Part shown: one piece after another, positions 1 through 9,129 of the stretch
Layout: the number at the start of each line of letters is the position of its first letter
Position numbering within the stretch: position 1 is the stretch's first letter
Virus record (IMG/VR): IMGVR_UViG_3300011113_000805
Location: 124,001-188,000 of that record
From: a virus
Strand: one strand, 5' to 3'
DNA length: 64,000 nucleotides
Notes under the pieces: model-generated
Databases searched by the model: none
What the model saw: the letters and a program-made list of their open reading frames with translations, nothing else
What the model was told of the DNA's origin: nothing
Program-made: the position numbers and the translations under genes

Positions 1-313
1 TGAGAGAAACGGTGGCAGGGGATGCCCCTGTAATTTTAACACCTGCATTCCTTAGATGTCGCTGGATATTGTCAAGTTCTACCGAGTCTGACCAGGAGAG
101 CTCATTAAACTGATGATCAAGATAGTATGTCATCGTATCACCGACTGATGCGGCGAGGTCAATTAGCATACCGCCTAAACCAGCCTCACTGAAGTCCTTG
201 ATCTTGTCTGGGAAGAATGTCTGTGCATACCTAACAAGATCAGACCTGAGGTCGATAAAGTCCTTTGATAGGTAATTTCTTTGAAGTTGCGCTGCCGTAG
301 GATTTCCTGCCAT
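1..313 (-). CDS. Baseplate wedge protein, gp6-like (N-terminal part, runs off the window)
   Basis: The ATG at 313 overlaps the TAA of the gp25-like gene (TAATG), and the frame is open to the window edge, giving about 104 residues. The start reads MAGNPTAAQLQRNYLSKDF, followed by a stretch with LIDLAASVGDTMTYYLDHQ. This pattern (an early DF, then a DL-A--GD--TYYLD helix) is what I know from the N-termini of T4 gp6 / phage baseplate-J-like proteins. In that family the protein forms the wedge ring of the contractile-tail baseplate. Its position directly after the gp25-like gene fits. The C-terminus cannot be judged. Confidence 0.65.
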   Translation of the reverse strand, partial: MAGNPTAAQLQRNYLSKDFIDLRSDLVRYAQTFFPDKIKDFSEAGLGGMLIDLAASVGDTMTYYLDHQFNELSWSDSVELDNIQRHLRNAGVKITGASPATVSL

Positions 314-804
314 TAGCTCACCGTTGAAAGTACGACTTCTATGAGTCTTGTCTTGTTGTTAAGTCCTGGCACCGTGTAAGTTACCTTGACAATCACACGA
401 GAAGGATCGGTATAGGTCTGTGGAGTCTGTGCTGTTTCGAATGTCTGCAAATTCACAAAAGGTAGGTATTTCCTAACGGCAGTTCTAATCCTGTTAATAG
501 CCTCGAGGTCACCATTCTCGGTGCCAAGTTCGAATACAAGCTCTCGAAGATTTGCACCATAATCATATCGAAAAAGTCTTTCACCGTAATTTGTTAGCAA
601 AAGATTTCTCAAATTGTCGCTAATTGTGTCCTCAATGTTATGATGCATCCTGAGAAGTCCGTCTCTTTCTAGTCCCGTCTCCAGAGGCGTCTTGATGCCA
701 ATTGGATCGGCACGAACTTCCGATGCAGCAGTCGTAACTCTTCTCTGATATGATGTCGCAGACTCACCTACTGAGCTGAAATCATACTTTTTACTAGTCG
801 ACAT
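313..804 (-). CDS. 25: Baseplate wedge protein, gp25-like (GPW/gp25 family)
   Basis: 163 residues, ATG at 804 with GGAGG four bases upstream (a TTG one codon earlier is too close to it). The middle carries the gp25 signature: a run of N-x-x-NLLLTNYGERLF followed by D-Y-G-A-N-LREL, then an IRTAVRKYLPFV helix. In T4 gp25 is the small wedge protein that contacts the tail sheath and shares the lysozyme-like gpW fold. It sits between the gp6-like gene downstream and a small spike-region gene upstream. Confidence 0.85.
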   Translation of the reverse strand: MSTSKKYDFSSVGESATSYQRRVTTAASEVRADPIGIKTPLETGLERDGLLRMHHNIEDTISDNLRNLLLTNYGERLFRYDYGANLRELVFELGTENGDLEAINRIRTAVRKYLPFVNLQTFETAQTPQTYTDPSRVIVKVTYTVPGLNNKTRLIEVVLSTVS

Positions 805-840
805 CAATCCTCCAGTGGATATGTATTCAACAAGTCAAGC

Positions 841-1089
841 TCATGATGAACCTTCTCCTGTTGTTGATCCAGCACCTGTTACAGGATCAGTCGTCACAAC
901 TATTCCAGGAAGAATTTTAACGGTCACTGTCGAAACATATGCCTCCACAGCAGCTGCAATGTCACTTGACAACTGTGAGATAACAGCATTTGAATCAGCA
1001 CCGTCTGCTGATCCATCTTGTCTTGACCTCTCGAAAGCACTAGAGATTGCGCTTTGTAATGCCGCCGTGTCACCTGCTATTATTGGCAT
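841..1089 (-). CDS. Small probable virion protein next to the spike gene
   Basis: 82 residues, ATG with GGAGAG eight bases upstream. An N-terminal helical half is rich in Ala/Ser/Gln, and the C-terminal half is Val/Thr/Gly rich (ILPGIVVTTDPVTGAGSTTG). I do not recognise a family. Placed three bases after the spike gene and before gp25, it is most likely a small baseplate or spike-associated protein, but nothing in the sequence proves that. Confidence 0.6.
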   Translation of the reverse strand: MPIIAGDTAALQSAISSAFERSRQDGSADGADSNAVISQLSSDIAAAVEAYVSTVTVKILPGIVVTTDPVTGAGSTTGEGSS

Positions 1090-1092
1090 AAA

Positions 1093-2511
1093 TCACTCTC
1101 CAAAAATTCTCTTTGACCTGATACTAGGTATCTGAGCTTCCCTGGCATCCATTGCAGCCTTTAGTGCATTTGCCGCAGCATTAAGTTGTGGTGATGGGGC
1201 CCCATAGCCAGGTGTTGTGTGAGTTAGCACCGTGTCACAGAATGTTCTAATATCAGCCATGGTTGTCCTAAGAAGTGATTCTAGTTGTGCATATAGAATG
1301 TAAGGCTGGGTTGATCCTGGGGCTTCTGGGTCGCCATCACCGGCACCACCATCTAAAGAGTGACGACCAATATGAACTTGCCTTCCCGATATCTGAATGG
1401 TACCATCAGGAAGGATGATGATTGCTGCGAGGTCGTCACTTTTATTTCCTTCCTTGATAATTCGAATGGTTCCATTGATTCCGTGGATCTCATCTTTTCT
1501 TGCAATGAGCCGAAGCTGATCAGCCTTGACTCCTACAGCTGCACCTGAAGTATCAGTTAGAACTTGTCCCTCGAATGTTGTTGGGGTAAAATTACTTGTG
1601 CCAAAGTTGAAGTCTATTCCAGTCCGCTGTGAGACATAGATTCTAGCAGCATCATCGAGAAAGTCTGCATCACCCTCGACAGGAAGTGTGCCATCAAAGT
1701 CCTCAATTCTCTTTGAAACCTCAACAAACCTTCTGCGATTTGCCCTGAGAGGTGGAACTGTTCTATTCTCTATTTCGCCATTCTGTATCCACCGAGACCT
1801 GCCGGCAACTATATCAACTGTTCCTGAGAATTCGCCTGGTATCCTTGAGGAGACTGATGTCACACTTTCTTCAGGTTTGTCAGTGGGTGCCCATCCCCTA
1901 TCGGTTGTTAATGCAATGGCAGCATTGTTTGAACCGTGAATTACGAAATCACCAGGCCTCTTTATGTACCTTGGAACAGGTTCAAATCGTGTTAGCGGAA
2001 GTGAGCTAATGGTTCCTGTTAAAATAAGGTCATAACTGTTGCTACCTGATATTTTTGCCAAGGAGATATTGGGGAAATCATCCGGCTGCTCAGGTGGTGG
2101 TGCAACTCCTAGCCTATCTGTCAACTTCTCCTCTTGCCTGGTGCCAACAGTTCCTCTATCAAAGTGCGAGAAGTTTAAGTCCTCTGCTGTCTCGTCACCA
2201 TGCACACGAGAGAGCCAATATCCTACATTGGATCCATCACTGTCAAAGATGACCCAAACCATCTCGGTTGGTTTTACAGGTAACTGTAGGTGTGACGAGA
2301 AAAATGGAAAACAGAGGGTGTATGAACTTCCGGCAATGTCAGCACCTCGGGTAACCCTTCTCACAACAAGGCTTCCACGAGGAATCCTCTCTGGTATTAG
2401 AGCTATTTTCGCAGTCTCAAGCTGAGAGAGTATTTCAGGGAGATTGTCAGGACCATTGTAAATGGCAGTAACAACTCCCTTTTCAAATGGTATTTTAGGA
2501 AAATCTTTCAA
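1093..2511 (-). CDS. Baseplate central spike protein, gp5-like (OB-fold)
   Basis: 472 residues from a TTG start. Residues about 45-120 read as the OB-fold found at the N-terminus of T4 gp5 and cyanophage gp5: GSLVVRRVTRG, a PFFSSHLQLPVKPTEMVWV strand pair and a YWLSRVHG motif. No lysozyme domain follows, as in many marine T4-like phages. The last third is strand-rich (IRIIKEGNK, IIILPDGTIQISGRQV), typical of spike/gpV-like beta-helices. It would sit at the tip of the tail tube. It overlaps none of its neighbours. Confidence 0.65.
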   Translation of the reverse strand: MKDFPKIPFEKGVVTAIYNGPDNLPEILSQLETAKIALIPERIPRGSLVVRRVTRGADIAGSSYTLCFPFFSSHLQLPVKPTEMVWVIFDSDGSNVGYWLSRVHGDETAEDLNFSHFDRGTVGTRQEEKLTDRLGVAPPPEQPDDFPNISLAKISGSNSYDLILTGTISSLPLTRFEPVPRYIKRPGDFVIHGSNNAAIALTTDRGWAPTDKPEESVTSVSSRIPGEFSGTVDIVAGRSRWIQNGEIENRTVPPLRANRRRFVEVSKRIEDFDGTLPVEGDADFLDDAARIYVSQRTGIDFNFGTSNFTPTTFEGQVLTDTSGAAVGVKADQLRLIARKDEIHGINGTIRIIKEGNKSDDLAAIIILPDGTIQISGRQVHIGRHSLDGGAGDGDPEAPGSTQPYILYAQLESLLRTTMADIRTFCDTVLTHTTPGYGAPSPQLNAAANALKAAMDAREAQIPSIRSKRIFGE

Positions 2512-2513
2512 TT

Positions 2514-2873
2514 CTAGTTCCCAATTGCGTCAAACACATCCTCAGGTGACATACCAACTTCCTTTTCTGAATCGGATATCATTTCAGCTAGTTTAATTAG
2601 CTGATCATTGCATTTCCCCATTCTTTCGAGATACTTCATCAACAATGGGCCAAGATTACTGTGCTCCTGTGCACTAGTTGTTGACATGGTCATAAAGAGC
2701 TGGGTGTAGAGTACGCTAGCATATTCTCTATCAGATGTTGCATTGCTATAGATTTCCTTCCATAGCATTTTCTTTTTCTCATCTGTCGTTGCTAGTGAAT
2801 CAAGTAGGTCACCAAAATCCTTGATCTTTTCGTTACCGGCATCAATTCTTTTAATTGCATCTTTGATATTCAA
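2514..2873 (-). CDS. Hypothetical helical protein between gp55 and the spike gene
   Basis: 119 residues, TTG start inside a TTGA overlap with the stop of the late sigma gene and with AGGAGG six bases upstream. It is entirely helical and acidic, rich in Asp/Glu/Lys/Met, with no membrane segment. I do not recognise it. Translational coupling to the sigma factor suggests co-expression, not a shared function. Confidence 0.65.
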   Translation of the reverse strand: MNIKDAIKRIDAGNEKIKDFGDLLDSLATTDEKKKMLWKEIYSNATSDREYASVLYTQLFMTMSTTSAQEHSNLGPLLMKYLERMGKCNDQLIKLAEMISDSEKEVGMSPEDVFDAIGN

Positions 2874-3589
2874 GTAAGCCCTCCTATTTCCTTCACAATG
2901 TCCTTATAGTGTCTTCTAATAACAGACATTGCCGATGTTAACTTTTTCTGATCTACACCTGATATCTCACGAATATAGAGGAAGACTGCACGTTTACTAA
3001 GAAGATCTATGTCATTGACATTCTGAAAAACAAGCTTCAAAGATGTCATGATTTCTTTCTCATGATCCTCCGTAAGCCTCTTCTCTATTGTGTTAAGTAC
3101 TTCAGTGATTCTATCGCTTTTACCCTCAGCAAGGAGAATATCATCAGGTGAATGAGCAATGCTGTGATTTGCTATTACTCTTTTATCTGACATCGACAAT
3201 CTGCTGGTATCATCAATTGAGATACTTCTGTTTCCATCTTTCGATCTTTTCTTTGCATTGATGATAAGCCAATTTCTTGCAACAACATTGAAGTATGAAA
3301 ATGCCTTGGTTCCTCTGGCACCGTCAAACTTGTGCATATTCTCGTAAAGAAAGCAGACACAATCTGACTTAAGTTCATTGAATGATGCACCTTTACCAAA
3401 CCCATAAATGTAAATGAGATTTTCTACCAGCTTATTGAAAGCAGGAAAAATTTCCTTCACATAGATGTCTTCCCTTTTCTTGTCACATGTTTGCATGTGA
3501 TATCTGTCCATGGAATCCTGGACTTCTGGACCGAAGTAAAGGGTTTTTGTTGCACCTTTTGAAGGCGCTATTTTTTTCTTACCTCTCAT
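2870..3589 (-). CDS. 55: Late-transcription sigma factor, gp55-like
   Basis: 239 residues from the ATG at 3589 (AGGAG just upstream). The central part has a sigma-70 region-2-like stretch: ELKSDCVCFLYENMHKFD, then GTKAFSYFNVVARNWL, then IINAKKRSKDGN. This is how gp55 of T4-like cyanophages reads. In T4, gp55 directs host RNA polymerase to TATAAATA late promoters with gp33 and the gp45 clamp. The C-terminal half is helical with no obvious region 4. A separate region-4 protein lies at 21.7 kb. Confidence 0.8.
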   Translation of the reverse strand: MRGKKKIAPSKGATKTLYFGPEVQDSMDRYHMQTCDKKREDIYVKEIFPAFNKLVENLIYIYGFGKGASFNELKSDCVCFLYENMHKFDGARGTKAFSYFNVVARNWLIINAKKRSKDGNRSISIDDTSRLSMSDKRVIANHSIAHSPDDILLAEGKSDRITEVLNTIEKRLTEDHEKEIMTSLKLVFQNVNDIDLLSKRAVFLYIREISGVDQKKLTSAMSVIRRHYKDIVKEIGGLT

Positions 3590-3872
3590 CGGTCTCCTCC
3601 TCAACTTTTGCTATGCTTCTTGCAACACTAAGTATGACATCCCTGCTTCCCTTGACATCATCAACAACCTTTTTAATTTCAGGTGAATCATAAAAAAGTG
3701 GAATTTGCAAAACTTTAGAAATTGACTGATATCGCTCATCAAGTGCGTCTAAGGCAATCTCTAGTTGGTCCTCAATCCTGAGGACGATGTTGGAAAATTT
3801 CCAAAGATAGTAACATGCAACACCAAGTGCTGCAGTCTCCAAGGCTATCACAGCCAGCAAAAGGTAGTTCAT
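3579..3872 (-). CDS. Small membrane-anchored protein
   Basis: 97 residues. Residues 2-24 form one membrane helix (LLLAVIALETAALGVACYYLW), followed by a charged helical tail that would lie in the cytoplasm or the periplasm. The ATG is in an ATGA overlap with the glycosyltransferase upstream, and its end overlaps the sigma gene by 11 bases. Proteins of this shape are common beside gp55 in T4-like marine phages. I know of no assigned function. Confidence 0.65.
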   Translation of the reverse strand: MNYLLLAVIALETAALGVACYYLWKFSNIVLRIEDQLEIALDALDERYQSISKVLQIPLFYDSPEIKKVVDDVKGSRDVILSVARSIAKVEEETDER

Positions 3873-5029
3873 ACTAAGTCACCTAGCTCTCTATCATACT
3901 GGGCGGCAATGGCATCAAATGAGAACTTTTCTCTCACTGTTTTGCCAAGATCGATGGCCCACTTGCGAGGTGTTTCATATGAGGCATAAAATTTTCGGAC
4001 CTTTTTCTTGAAATCAGCTTCGTTTGCCTGTGCCCATTTTGAACCCTTAATGAAGATTGATCCATCAGCTCTTTCCTGAGGGATTTCCACAAGGCTGTGC
4101 TGGATGCTGATGTGTTTTCCAAGACCCATAAAGTCCATATGGCCTGACCAGTCTACACAAATGACAGGAAGGTCTGAGGCTGCCGCTTCGAGAATTGGCA
4201 GGCCAAATCCTTCACCACGAGTCAGGGTAATTAAAGCCTTGATCTTTTTCGAACGATAAAGTTGAGCCATCTCCTGTGTGGTCATCTCACCATTTACTAG
4301 ATGAACAAGAGGAAATTGATTTTCCTTACGAACTTCCTTAAGAACTGCTCCAAAGATGGAATTGAGCTGATTTCTGTGATATGAACTATTTGTTCCAAGA
4401 TTTGTCTTAATGATTAGTGAGACATCATTTCTACCAGAAAACTCTTCACAAAACCACTTTACGGCATAAAAGAGATTCTTACGATCTAGATCAGGCTTCA
4501 TTCCTGTCACTTGTCCGACCATTAGGAAATTGACAGGAGTTTTCACTTCAGGTAGTTCAAGACCTGTATCAATTTTCAGGATCTCATCTGGGAATGATTC
4601 ATGGACAACACGAGTATCAACAGTCAGTTTTCCACTTGCACGAAGAACACTTTCACTAAATCGTGATGGAACAATCACACGATCCATCCTGTTGCATGCA
4701 TCCACCCAAGCAGGTAGACACCTATCTGTCTCAACAATGGCAGACATTCCAACATTAATGGCACCGGAAACCGGTTGCCACTCATTAGGTAGTTGAAGTG
4801 AGATAGTAACATCAGGTGTTTTCTTTGGATTTCCTGTTCTCTTCATTATCTCACCGATGAGTCCACCCTCAGCATCGGGATTTACATGCCAACTTGTGAT
4901 GCCCCAAGGTGTCAAATCCACTGTGAGATCAATGTCTCGATCTTTAAGCCACCTGAAGATTTGTCTTGCGTGGGTACCATATCCTGAAAGTGAGAGGGCT
5001 GGAGCCCTAAAGAGGACCGTCTTTCTCAT
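3869..5029 (-). CDS. Glycosyltransferase, GT4 (GT-B fold)
   Basis: 386 residues. I chose the ATG at 5029 because it forms an ATGA overlap with the stop upstream and has GGAAGGTGG before it; a start six codons earlier is possible. The N-terminus has the GT-B acceptor loop (SLSGYGTHARQIFRWL). The C-terminal half carries the GT4 donor motif: TRGEGFGLPILEAAASDLPV followed by CVDWSGHMDF. It would transfer a nucleotide-sugar to a glycan or a virion component. First of the tandem glycosyltransferases of this island. Confidence 0.85.
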   Translation of the reverse strand: MRKTVLFRAPALSLSGYGTHARQIFRWLKDRDIDLTVDLTPWGITSWHVNPDAEGGLIGEIMKRTGNPKKTPDVTISLQLPNEWQPVSGAINVGMSAIVETDRCLPAWVDACNRMDRVIVPSRFSESVLRASGKLTVDTRVVHESFPDEILKIDTGLELPEVKTPVNFLMVGQVTGMKPDLDRKNLFYAVKWFCEEFSGRNDVSLIIKTNLGTNSSYHRNQLNSIFGAVLKEVRKENQFPLVHLVNGEMTTQEMAQLYRSKKIKALITLTRGEGFGLPILEAAASDLPVICVDWSGHMDFMGLGKHISIQHSLVEIPQERADGSIFIKGSKWAQANEADFKKKVRKFYASYETPRKWAIDLGKTVREKFSFDAIAAQYDRELGDLV

Positions 5030-6273
5030 AGAGTTACCACCTTCCAATTTCCTGCTTTCTTTTCCTTCCAGTCGTCGATGAGCTTATTGAGTGTATTGTG
5101 CCATGCATCAATGGTTGCCTCACTTGAGAATTCTGAGAGGGCATAGTTTCTTGCCTTTTCACCAAGTGCCTTTCTTCCTTCGGGACCCATCTCATAGAGT
5201 TTGAGAATTGCCTCGGAGACTGTCTCACTAGTGACATAATCCTCATAAATGTAAGGAACCTGTTGACTACCTACTAGTGCTCGAAGTTCTACTGGAAGAG
5301 CGACACCATTTTCAGAACCATCGCGATGATCGACGACCTGCCGTGTAAGTCCTCCGGTTTTCAAGGCAATAATAGGTTTTCCAACTGTCATTGCCTCTAG
5401 TGTTGATAGGCCAAAACCTTCGGCGAATGAGATGTTTAGTGTGAAGTCAGTGATGTTGTAGAGCACATTCATCTGATTAAAGTCAATCCTCTCCTTCGAG
5501 AAGGTAACGTTTCCTTCAACACCCATCACTCTTGCAACTTCCTGCAGGTTTGGTCCCTCCTGATCAAATGGATCCGTATGCATTAGAAGCACGGCATTTT
5601 TGTGACCATGCTTCTCCTGAAGCTTGTCAATAAAAAGCTTCCAGGCCTCAATAACATCACCTGGCCTCTTTCGGCGGGCATTCCTATTATTCCAGAATGC
5701 AACAAAGTGATCAGCTCGCTTAGGGCCTAATAGCTTTGCCTTCCAAGATTTAATCTCTTCATCCGGAAGTGGCCGAAAGATATCTGTAGGCACTGCATGT
5801 GGAACGAAGTTTGTCTTCTCAGGAAACATTGACTTGCAAATTTCGTAAGTCAAGTAAGAATGGCAATTAATGAGATCCGTGGCCTCATACATAAACCGAT
5901 TAAACTCAGGCGCTGGATAGTTGTCCCAAACATGCCACCAAGCAATAGGGCACATCTGATGAACTTCATCCTCCATCTCAAAGAGCCATGTGAAGAATCT
6001 GGGGTCTGTAAAAATCAAAATAGCATCGGGTTTCTCTGTTGCCAGAAGAACACGAAGCATATTTCTATCACCAAAGCCATCAATAGGCTTGATAATGAAG
6101 TCTGGGTTGACAACTACCGTTTCATAGTTAGCATGTTTTAGGGCGGCACCAAGTTGTCGAAATGTCCATCCTCCCTTTTGGAGAAGACCATTAATCAGAT
6201 GCCTTGTCTGTGTTCCAACGCCACTAGTCGAAAGGGCGTGATCAGAAAGTACTAAAACTTTTCTCTTTTGCAA
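5026..6273 (-). CDS. Glycosyltransferase, GT4 (GT-B fold)
   Basis: About 415 residues. The fold begins with KVLVLSDHALSTSGVGTQTR, and the donor-binding motif is FAEGFGLSTLEAMTVGKPII with an upstream LMHTDPFDQEG region, all typical of GT4. The likely start is the TTG at 6273, which has GAGG five bases upstream; an earlier TTG at 6312 would add 13 residues encoded by the arms of a perfect hairpin. Both the SD and the TTG lie in the 3' arm of that hairpin, so translation may be controlled. It overlaps the next glycosyltransferase by four bases. Confidence 0.85.
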   Translation of the reverse strand: MQKRKVLVLSDHALSTSGVGTQTRHLINGLLQKGGWTFRQLGAALKHANYETVVVNPDFIIKPIDGFGDRNMLRVLLATEKPDAILIFTDPRFFTWLFEMEDEVHQMCPIAWWHVWDNYPAPEFNRFMYEATDLINCHSYLTYEICKSMFPEKTNFVPHAVPTDIFRPLPDEEIKSWKAKLLGPKRADHFVAFWNNRNARRKRPGDVIEAWKLFIDKLQEKHGHKNAVLLMHTDPFDQEGPNLQEVARVMGVEGNVTFSKERIDFNQMNVLYNITDFTLNISFAEGFGLSTLEAMTVGKPIIALKTGGLTRQVVDHRDGSENGVALPVELRALVGSQQVPYIYEDYVTSETVSEAILKLYEMGPEGRKALGEKARNYALSEFSSEATIDAWHNTLNKLIDDWKEKKAGNWKVVTL

Positions 6274-6315
6274 TTGCGCCTCACGTAGATATCTTCTACT
6301 TGTGAGGCGCAATTG
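6271..6315 (-). promoter_or_regulatory. Hairpin occluding the RBS and start of the 5026-6273 gene
   Basis: A 14-base perfect inverted repeat (CAATTGCGCCTCAC, 6271-6284, with its complement at 6302-6315) and an inner GTAGA/TCTAC pair. In the transcript the 3' arm contains the GTGAGG ribosome site and the TTG start. There is no U run after it on the minus strand, so it does not look like a simple terminator. Confidence 0.6.
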
Positions 6316-6329
6316 TTAAACGATAATTA

Positions 6330-7127
6330 TCACGGCTTGCAGATTCCTGCCTTCCGATAGTCACAAAAATCACAAGAATACTTATTTTTGAGAAACTTTC
6401 CTGCCCTTACACCATTGACCATGCTCTTCACCATTTTCTCACCACGCTCCATTGGCTTTGGACCAATTGAGATCTCGTACTTTGAGATAGTAGAACCTGG
6501 TTTTGCACCCTTCTTCAGGACAACAAATGCACATCCGACATCGCGACTTTGAAGATTTAGTTTTCGCAGAAGATAAGATTTGTAGAGCCATAGCTGTGCA
6601 AGAACTAGATCGTTTTCAAGCTTGTCCCTTTTCCAACCATAGGCCGGACCTGTTTTCCAGTCAAGAATCCAGATCTTCCACTTTGTCTTCTCTTCGTTCA
6701 GAGGAATACGAACAACCGAGTCGACAAATCCTTTGAACTTTAGGATATCTTCACCTGGGATATCCTCGTATAATGGAAGCTCAGCTCCAAGCAGTTCCCA
6801 ACCCGGGCACTCTGTGTCTAGCCAGAGTGGAAAATCATTCAAAATATTTGTGGCCCATGTTGACCATTTTTCCACATCAGGCCTGTTGTTCTTTTGCCAG
6901 TCATCCTGGATAAGCTGAATAACTGCAGGAATATCCATGACACGAGTCTTCAGATAGTTCTCTACACCAGTATGCACATGCTTTCCAAAGTCAGCATGAA
7001 TCCAATCCTGATCCGGGAGAGGAACCTTATCAACATAAGCTAGCTTATGTTTCCAGCCACACGAATGCCATGTGCTAACTTCGGAGTATGATACGTGTGG
7101 CTTACCAGTTGGAAATTCGTTGCTCAT
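6330..7127 (-). CDS. PD-(D/E)XK nuclease with Cys cluster (Cas4/RecB-like)
   Basis: 265 residues. The catalytic core is visible: FKGFVDSVVR, then WILDWKTG about 20 residues later (the D...DxK of PD-(D/E)XK enzymes), then a QLWLY helix. One Cys near the N-terminus (SCGWKHKL) and a C-terminal C-x2-C-x7-C (SCDFCDYRKAGIC) match the iron-sulfur cluster arrangement of Cas4 and AddB nucleases. A role in phage DNA processing or recombination is likely. No CRISPR genes are near, so it is not a Cas adaptation gene. It lies as a non-sugar gene within the glycan island. Confidence 0.75.
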   Translation of the reverse strand: MSNEFPTGKPHVSYSEVSTWHSCGWKHKLAYVDKVPLPDQDWIHADFGKHVHTGVENYLKTRVMDIPAVIQLIQDDWQKNNRPDVEKWSTWATNILNDFPLWLDTECPGWELLGAELPLYEDIPGEDILKFKGFVDSVVRIPLNEEKTKWKIWILDWKTGPAYGWKRDKLENDLVLAQLWLYKSYLLRKLNLQSRDVGCAFVVLKKGAKPGSTISKYEISIGPKPMERGEKMVKSMVNGVRAGKFLKNKYSCDFCDYRKAGICKP

Positions 7128-7130
7128 GTT

Positions 7131-7163
7131 GTCCTCAGTTGAATCTTATCATTAACTGAGGAC
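7131..7163 (-). promoter_or_regulatory. Hairpin occluding the RBS of the nuclease gene
   Basis: GTCCTCAGTT at 7131-7140 pairs perfectly with AACTGAGGAC at 7154-7163. On the transcript the 3' arm ends three bases before the ATG at 7127 and contains the only SD-like sequence (TGAGGAC). No U run follows in the minus direction. Confidence 0.55.
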
Positions 7164-7193
7164 ATTTTTATCTGTTTAGAATTTAATCTGCAA

Positions 7194-8177
7194 TTAGGTT
7201 AACCTTGTAATTGACTCGCTCACAGTCTTCAGGTCGGCTTCATACATCAATCTGGCAAGTCCCTTAAATGTTGTCTTTGGAGTCCATCCAAGTTTCTCCT
7301 TTGCCTTTGTGCAATTGCCTTCAAGCCATGGAACCTCATGGGGACGTTTTAAGCGTTCATCAATGACAAGGTGTTTATCGACATCAAGTCCAGCAATTTG
7401 GAACACTTCATCGAGAAATTCTCTAACGGTGTGAGTCTCACCTGTGGCAATTACATAATCATCAGGAATGTCCTGCTGAAGCATAAGCCACATTGCTTCG
7501 ACGTAATCCTTTGCATAACCCCAGTCACGAAGTGCATGAAGATTTCCTAGAGCAATCTTGTCCTGTAAACCGAGCTTAATTCGAGCCGCTGCAAGTGTAA
7601 TCTTGCGAGTGACAAATGTCTCGCCACGGCGAGGTGATTCATGATTAAAGAGAATTCCTGATGATGCATGAATCCCATAGCCTTCGCGGTAATTTCGTGT
7701 AAGACCATGTGCAAAAACCTTGGCACATGCATAGGGCGAGGCGGGCATAAGACGAGTCTCCTCATTTTGAGGATGCTCAGGGTTATCTCCATACATTTCA
7801 GATGATGATGCCTGATAGAATCGACAATCAGGTTGCATAGTTCGAATACATTCTAAAAGCCTGAGTGGGCCCATTGCTACCGCATCAACAGTCTCCTCAG
7901 GAACATCAAAAGATACCCTTACATGTGATTGTGCTGCAAGATTGTAGACTTCATCGAATTTTTGAGCAGAAAACAATCGATAGAATGAACCAACATCACT
8001 CATTGATCCGTAGACAAGTTGAAAGTTTGGATGATTTAGTAGATGATCAATACGATCCGTGGCAAGAAGCGAAGTTCTTCGCTTCATGCCAATAACATGA
8101 TATCCTTTTTCAAGCAATAACTCAGCAAGGTAAGAACCATCTTGTCCAGTCACGCCTGTGATTAGTGCAGTTTTCAT
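7194..8177 (-). CDS. gmd: GDP-mannose 4,6-dehydratase
   Basis: 327 residues, near full length for the family (about 340-370). It has the N-terminal NAD(P) motif [20 protein letters not shown], the SSSEMYG active-site strand, the YACAK Tyr-Lys pair, and the Gmd-specific [17 protein letters not shown] segment. It converts GDP-D-mannose to GDP-4-keto-6-deoxymannose, the substrate of the GDP-fucose synthase encoded just upstream on the transcript. Together they supply GDP-L-fucose for the neighbouring glycosyltransferases. Confidence 0.93.
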   Translation of the reverse strand: MKTALITGVTGQDGSYLAELLLEKGYHVIGMKRRTSLLATDRIDHLLNHPNFQLVYGSMSDVGSFYRLFSAQKFDEVYNLAAQSHVRVSFDVPEETVDAVAMGPLRLLECIRTMQPDCRFYQASSSEMYGDNPEHPQNEETRLMPASPYACAKVFAHGLTRNYREGYGIHASSGILFNHESPRRGETFVTRKITLAAARIKLGLQDKIALGNLHALRDWGYAKDYVEAMWLMLQQDIPDDYVIATGETHTVREFLDEVFQIAGLDVDKHLVIDERLKRPHEVPWLEGNCTKAKEKLGWTPKTTFKGLARLMYEADLKTVSESITRLT

Positions 8178-8178
8178 G

Positions 8179-9129
8179 TTATACTATAACACCACGAACA
8201 TTTGGGTATCTAGCTTGAAACGACTTTATTGTCTCACGAAGACCATCATGAAGTGATGTGTATTCACCTTTCCAACCAAGAGAAATAAGCTTCTTGTTGG
8301 AAGATGGTTTCTGAAATTGACCATCAGGTTTACTAGTATCAAAAACAATTGATCCAGTAAATCCTACTTCCTCAGCTATCATGGAAGCTAAATGACCGAT
8401 AGAAACATGACTAGGATTGCCTATGTTAACAGGATCTTCACCATCGTAATTTTCAGATAACCAAAGAATTATCTTTGCAACATCTCTAGCAAACGTGAAT
8501 TCACGAAGAGGTCGCCCACTTCCCCAAATTTCTACATGATTACGATTATGAAGCTTAGCTTCATGAAATTTACGAACAAGTGACGGAATGACATGTCCGC
8601 TATTCAAATCATAGTTGTCATTAGGTCCATAAAGATTGTTTGGTACCACAGTAATGAAGTTGCAACCGTGTTGCTGACGATATGCTCTACTCTGAACTTC
8701 AAGCATTCTTTTTGCATATGCATATCCAAAATTTGATGGATGTGGAGGACCAAGATGAAGCTGCTCTTCAGTAAGTGGATACTTCACATAACAGGCATCT
8801 GGGTATATGCATGTAGAGAGGACTGATACAAGTTTGACACCTTTCTCTTTACATGCATTAAGTACATTCATGTTCATTCGAATGTTGTCATCATAGAAAT
8901 CAGCAACATTTTCTGTATTAGCTTTTACACCACCAACTCTAGCAGCACAGTGAATAACTGTATCAATAATTACATCTTGTTCCTTCAATCTTGATATTTC
9001 GTACTTGAAAGAATCAGCCGGGTGCGGTGAAAGAAGGTTGCAGTCTTTTGATGAAAGACCAATCGAATCGGAAGACAACTCTAGAATCTCTCTTCCAAGA
9101 AGACCAGATGATCCTGTCACCAAAATCAT
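8179..9129 (-). CDS. fcl: GDP-L-fucose synthase
   Basis: 316 residues. Short-chain dehydrogenase of the GMER/WcaG type: [12 protein letters not shown] at the start, [15 protein letters not shown] (catalytic Ser), YAYAK (Tyr-Lys), and the family's [13 protein letters not shown] loop. It epimerises and reduces the product of Gmd to GDP-L-fucose using NADPH. It is one base upstream of gmd and overlaps the methyltransferase by four bases. Confidence 0.92.
   Translation of the reverse strand: MILVTGSSGLLGREILELSSDSIGLSSKDCNLLSPHPADSFKYEISRLKEQDVIIDTVIHCAARVGGVKANTENVADFYDDNIRMNMNVLNACKEKGVKLVSVLSTCIYPDACYVKYPLTEEQLHLGPPHPSNFGYAYAKRMLEVQSRAYRQQHGCNFITVVPNNLYGPNDNYDLNSGHVIPSLVRKFHEAKLHNRNHVEIWGSGRPLREFTFARDVAKIILWLSENYDGEDPVNIGNPSHVSIGHLASMIAEEVGFTGSIVFDTSKPDGQFQKPSSNKKLISLGWKGEYTSLHDGLRETIKSFQARYPNVRGVIV

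Noticed and set aside
6330-7127. A CRISPR-Cas adaptation gene
   Set aside because: No other cas gene and no repeat array in 64 kb; the Cys motif alone does not make it Cas4.
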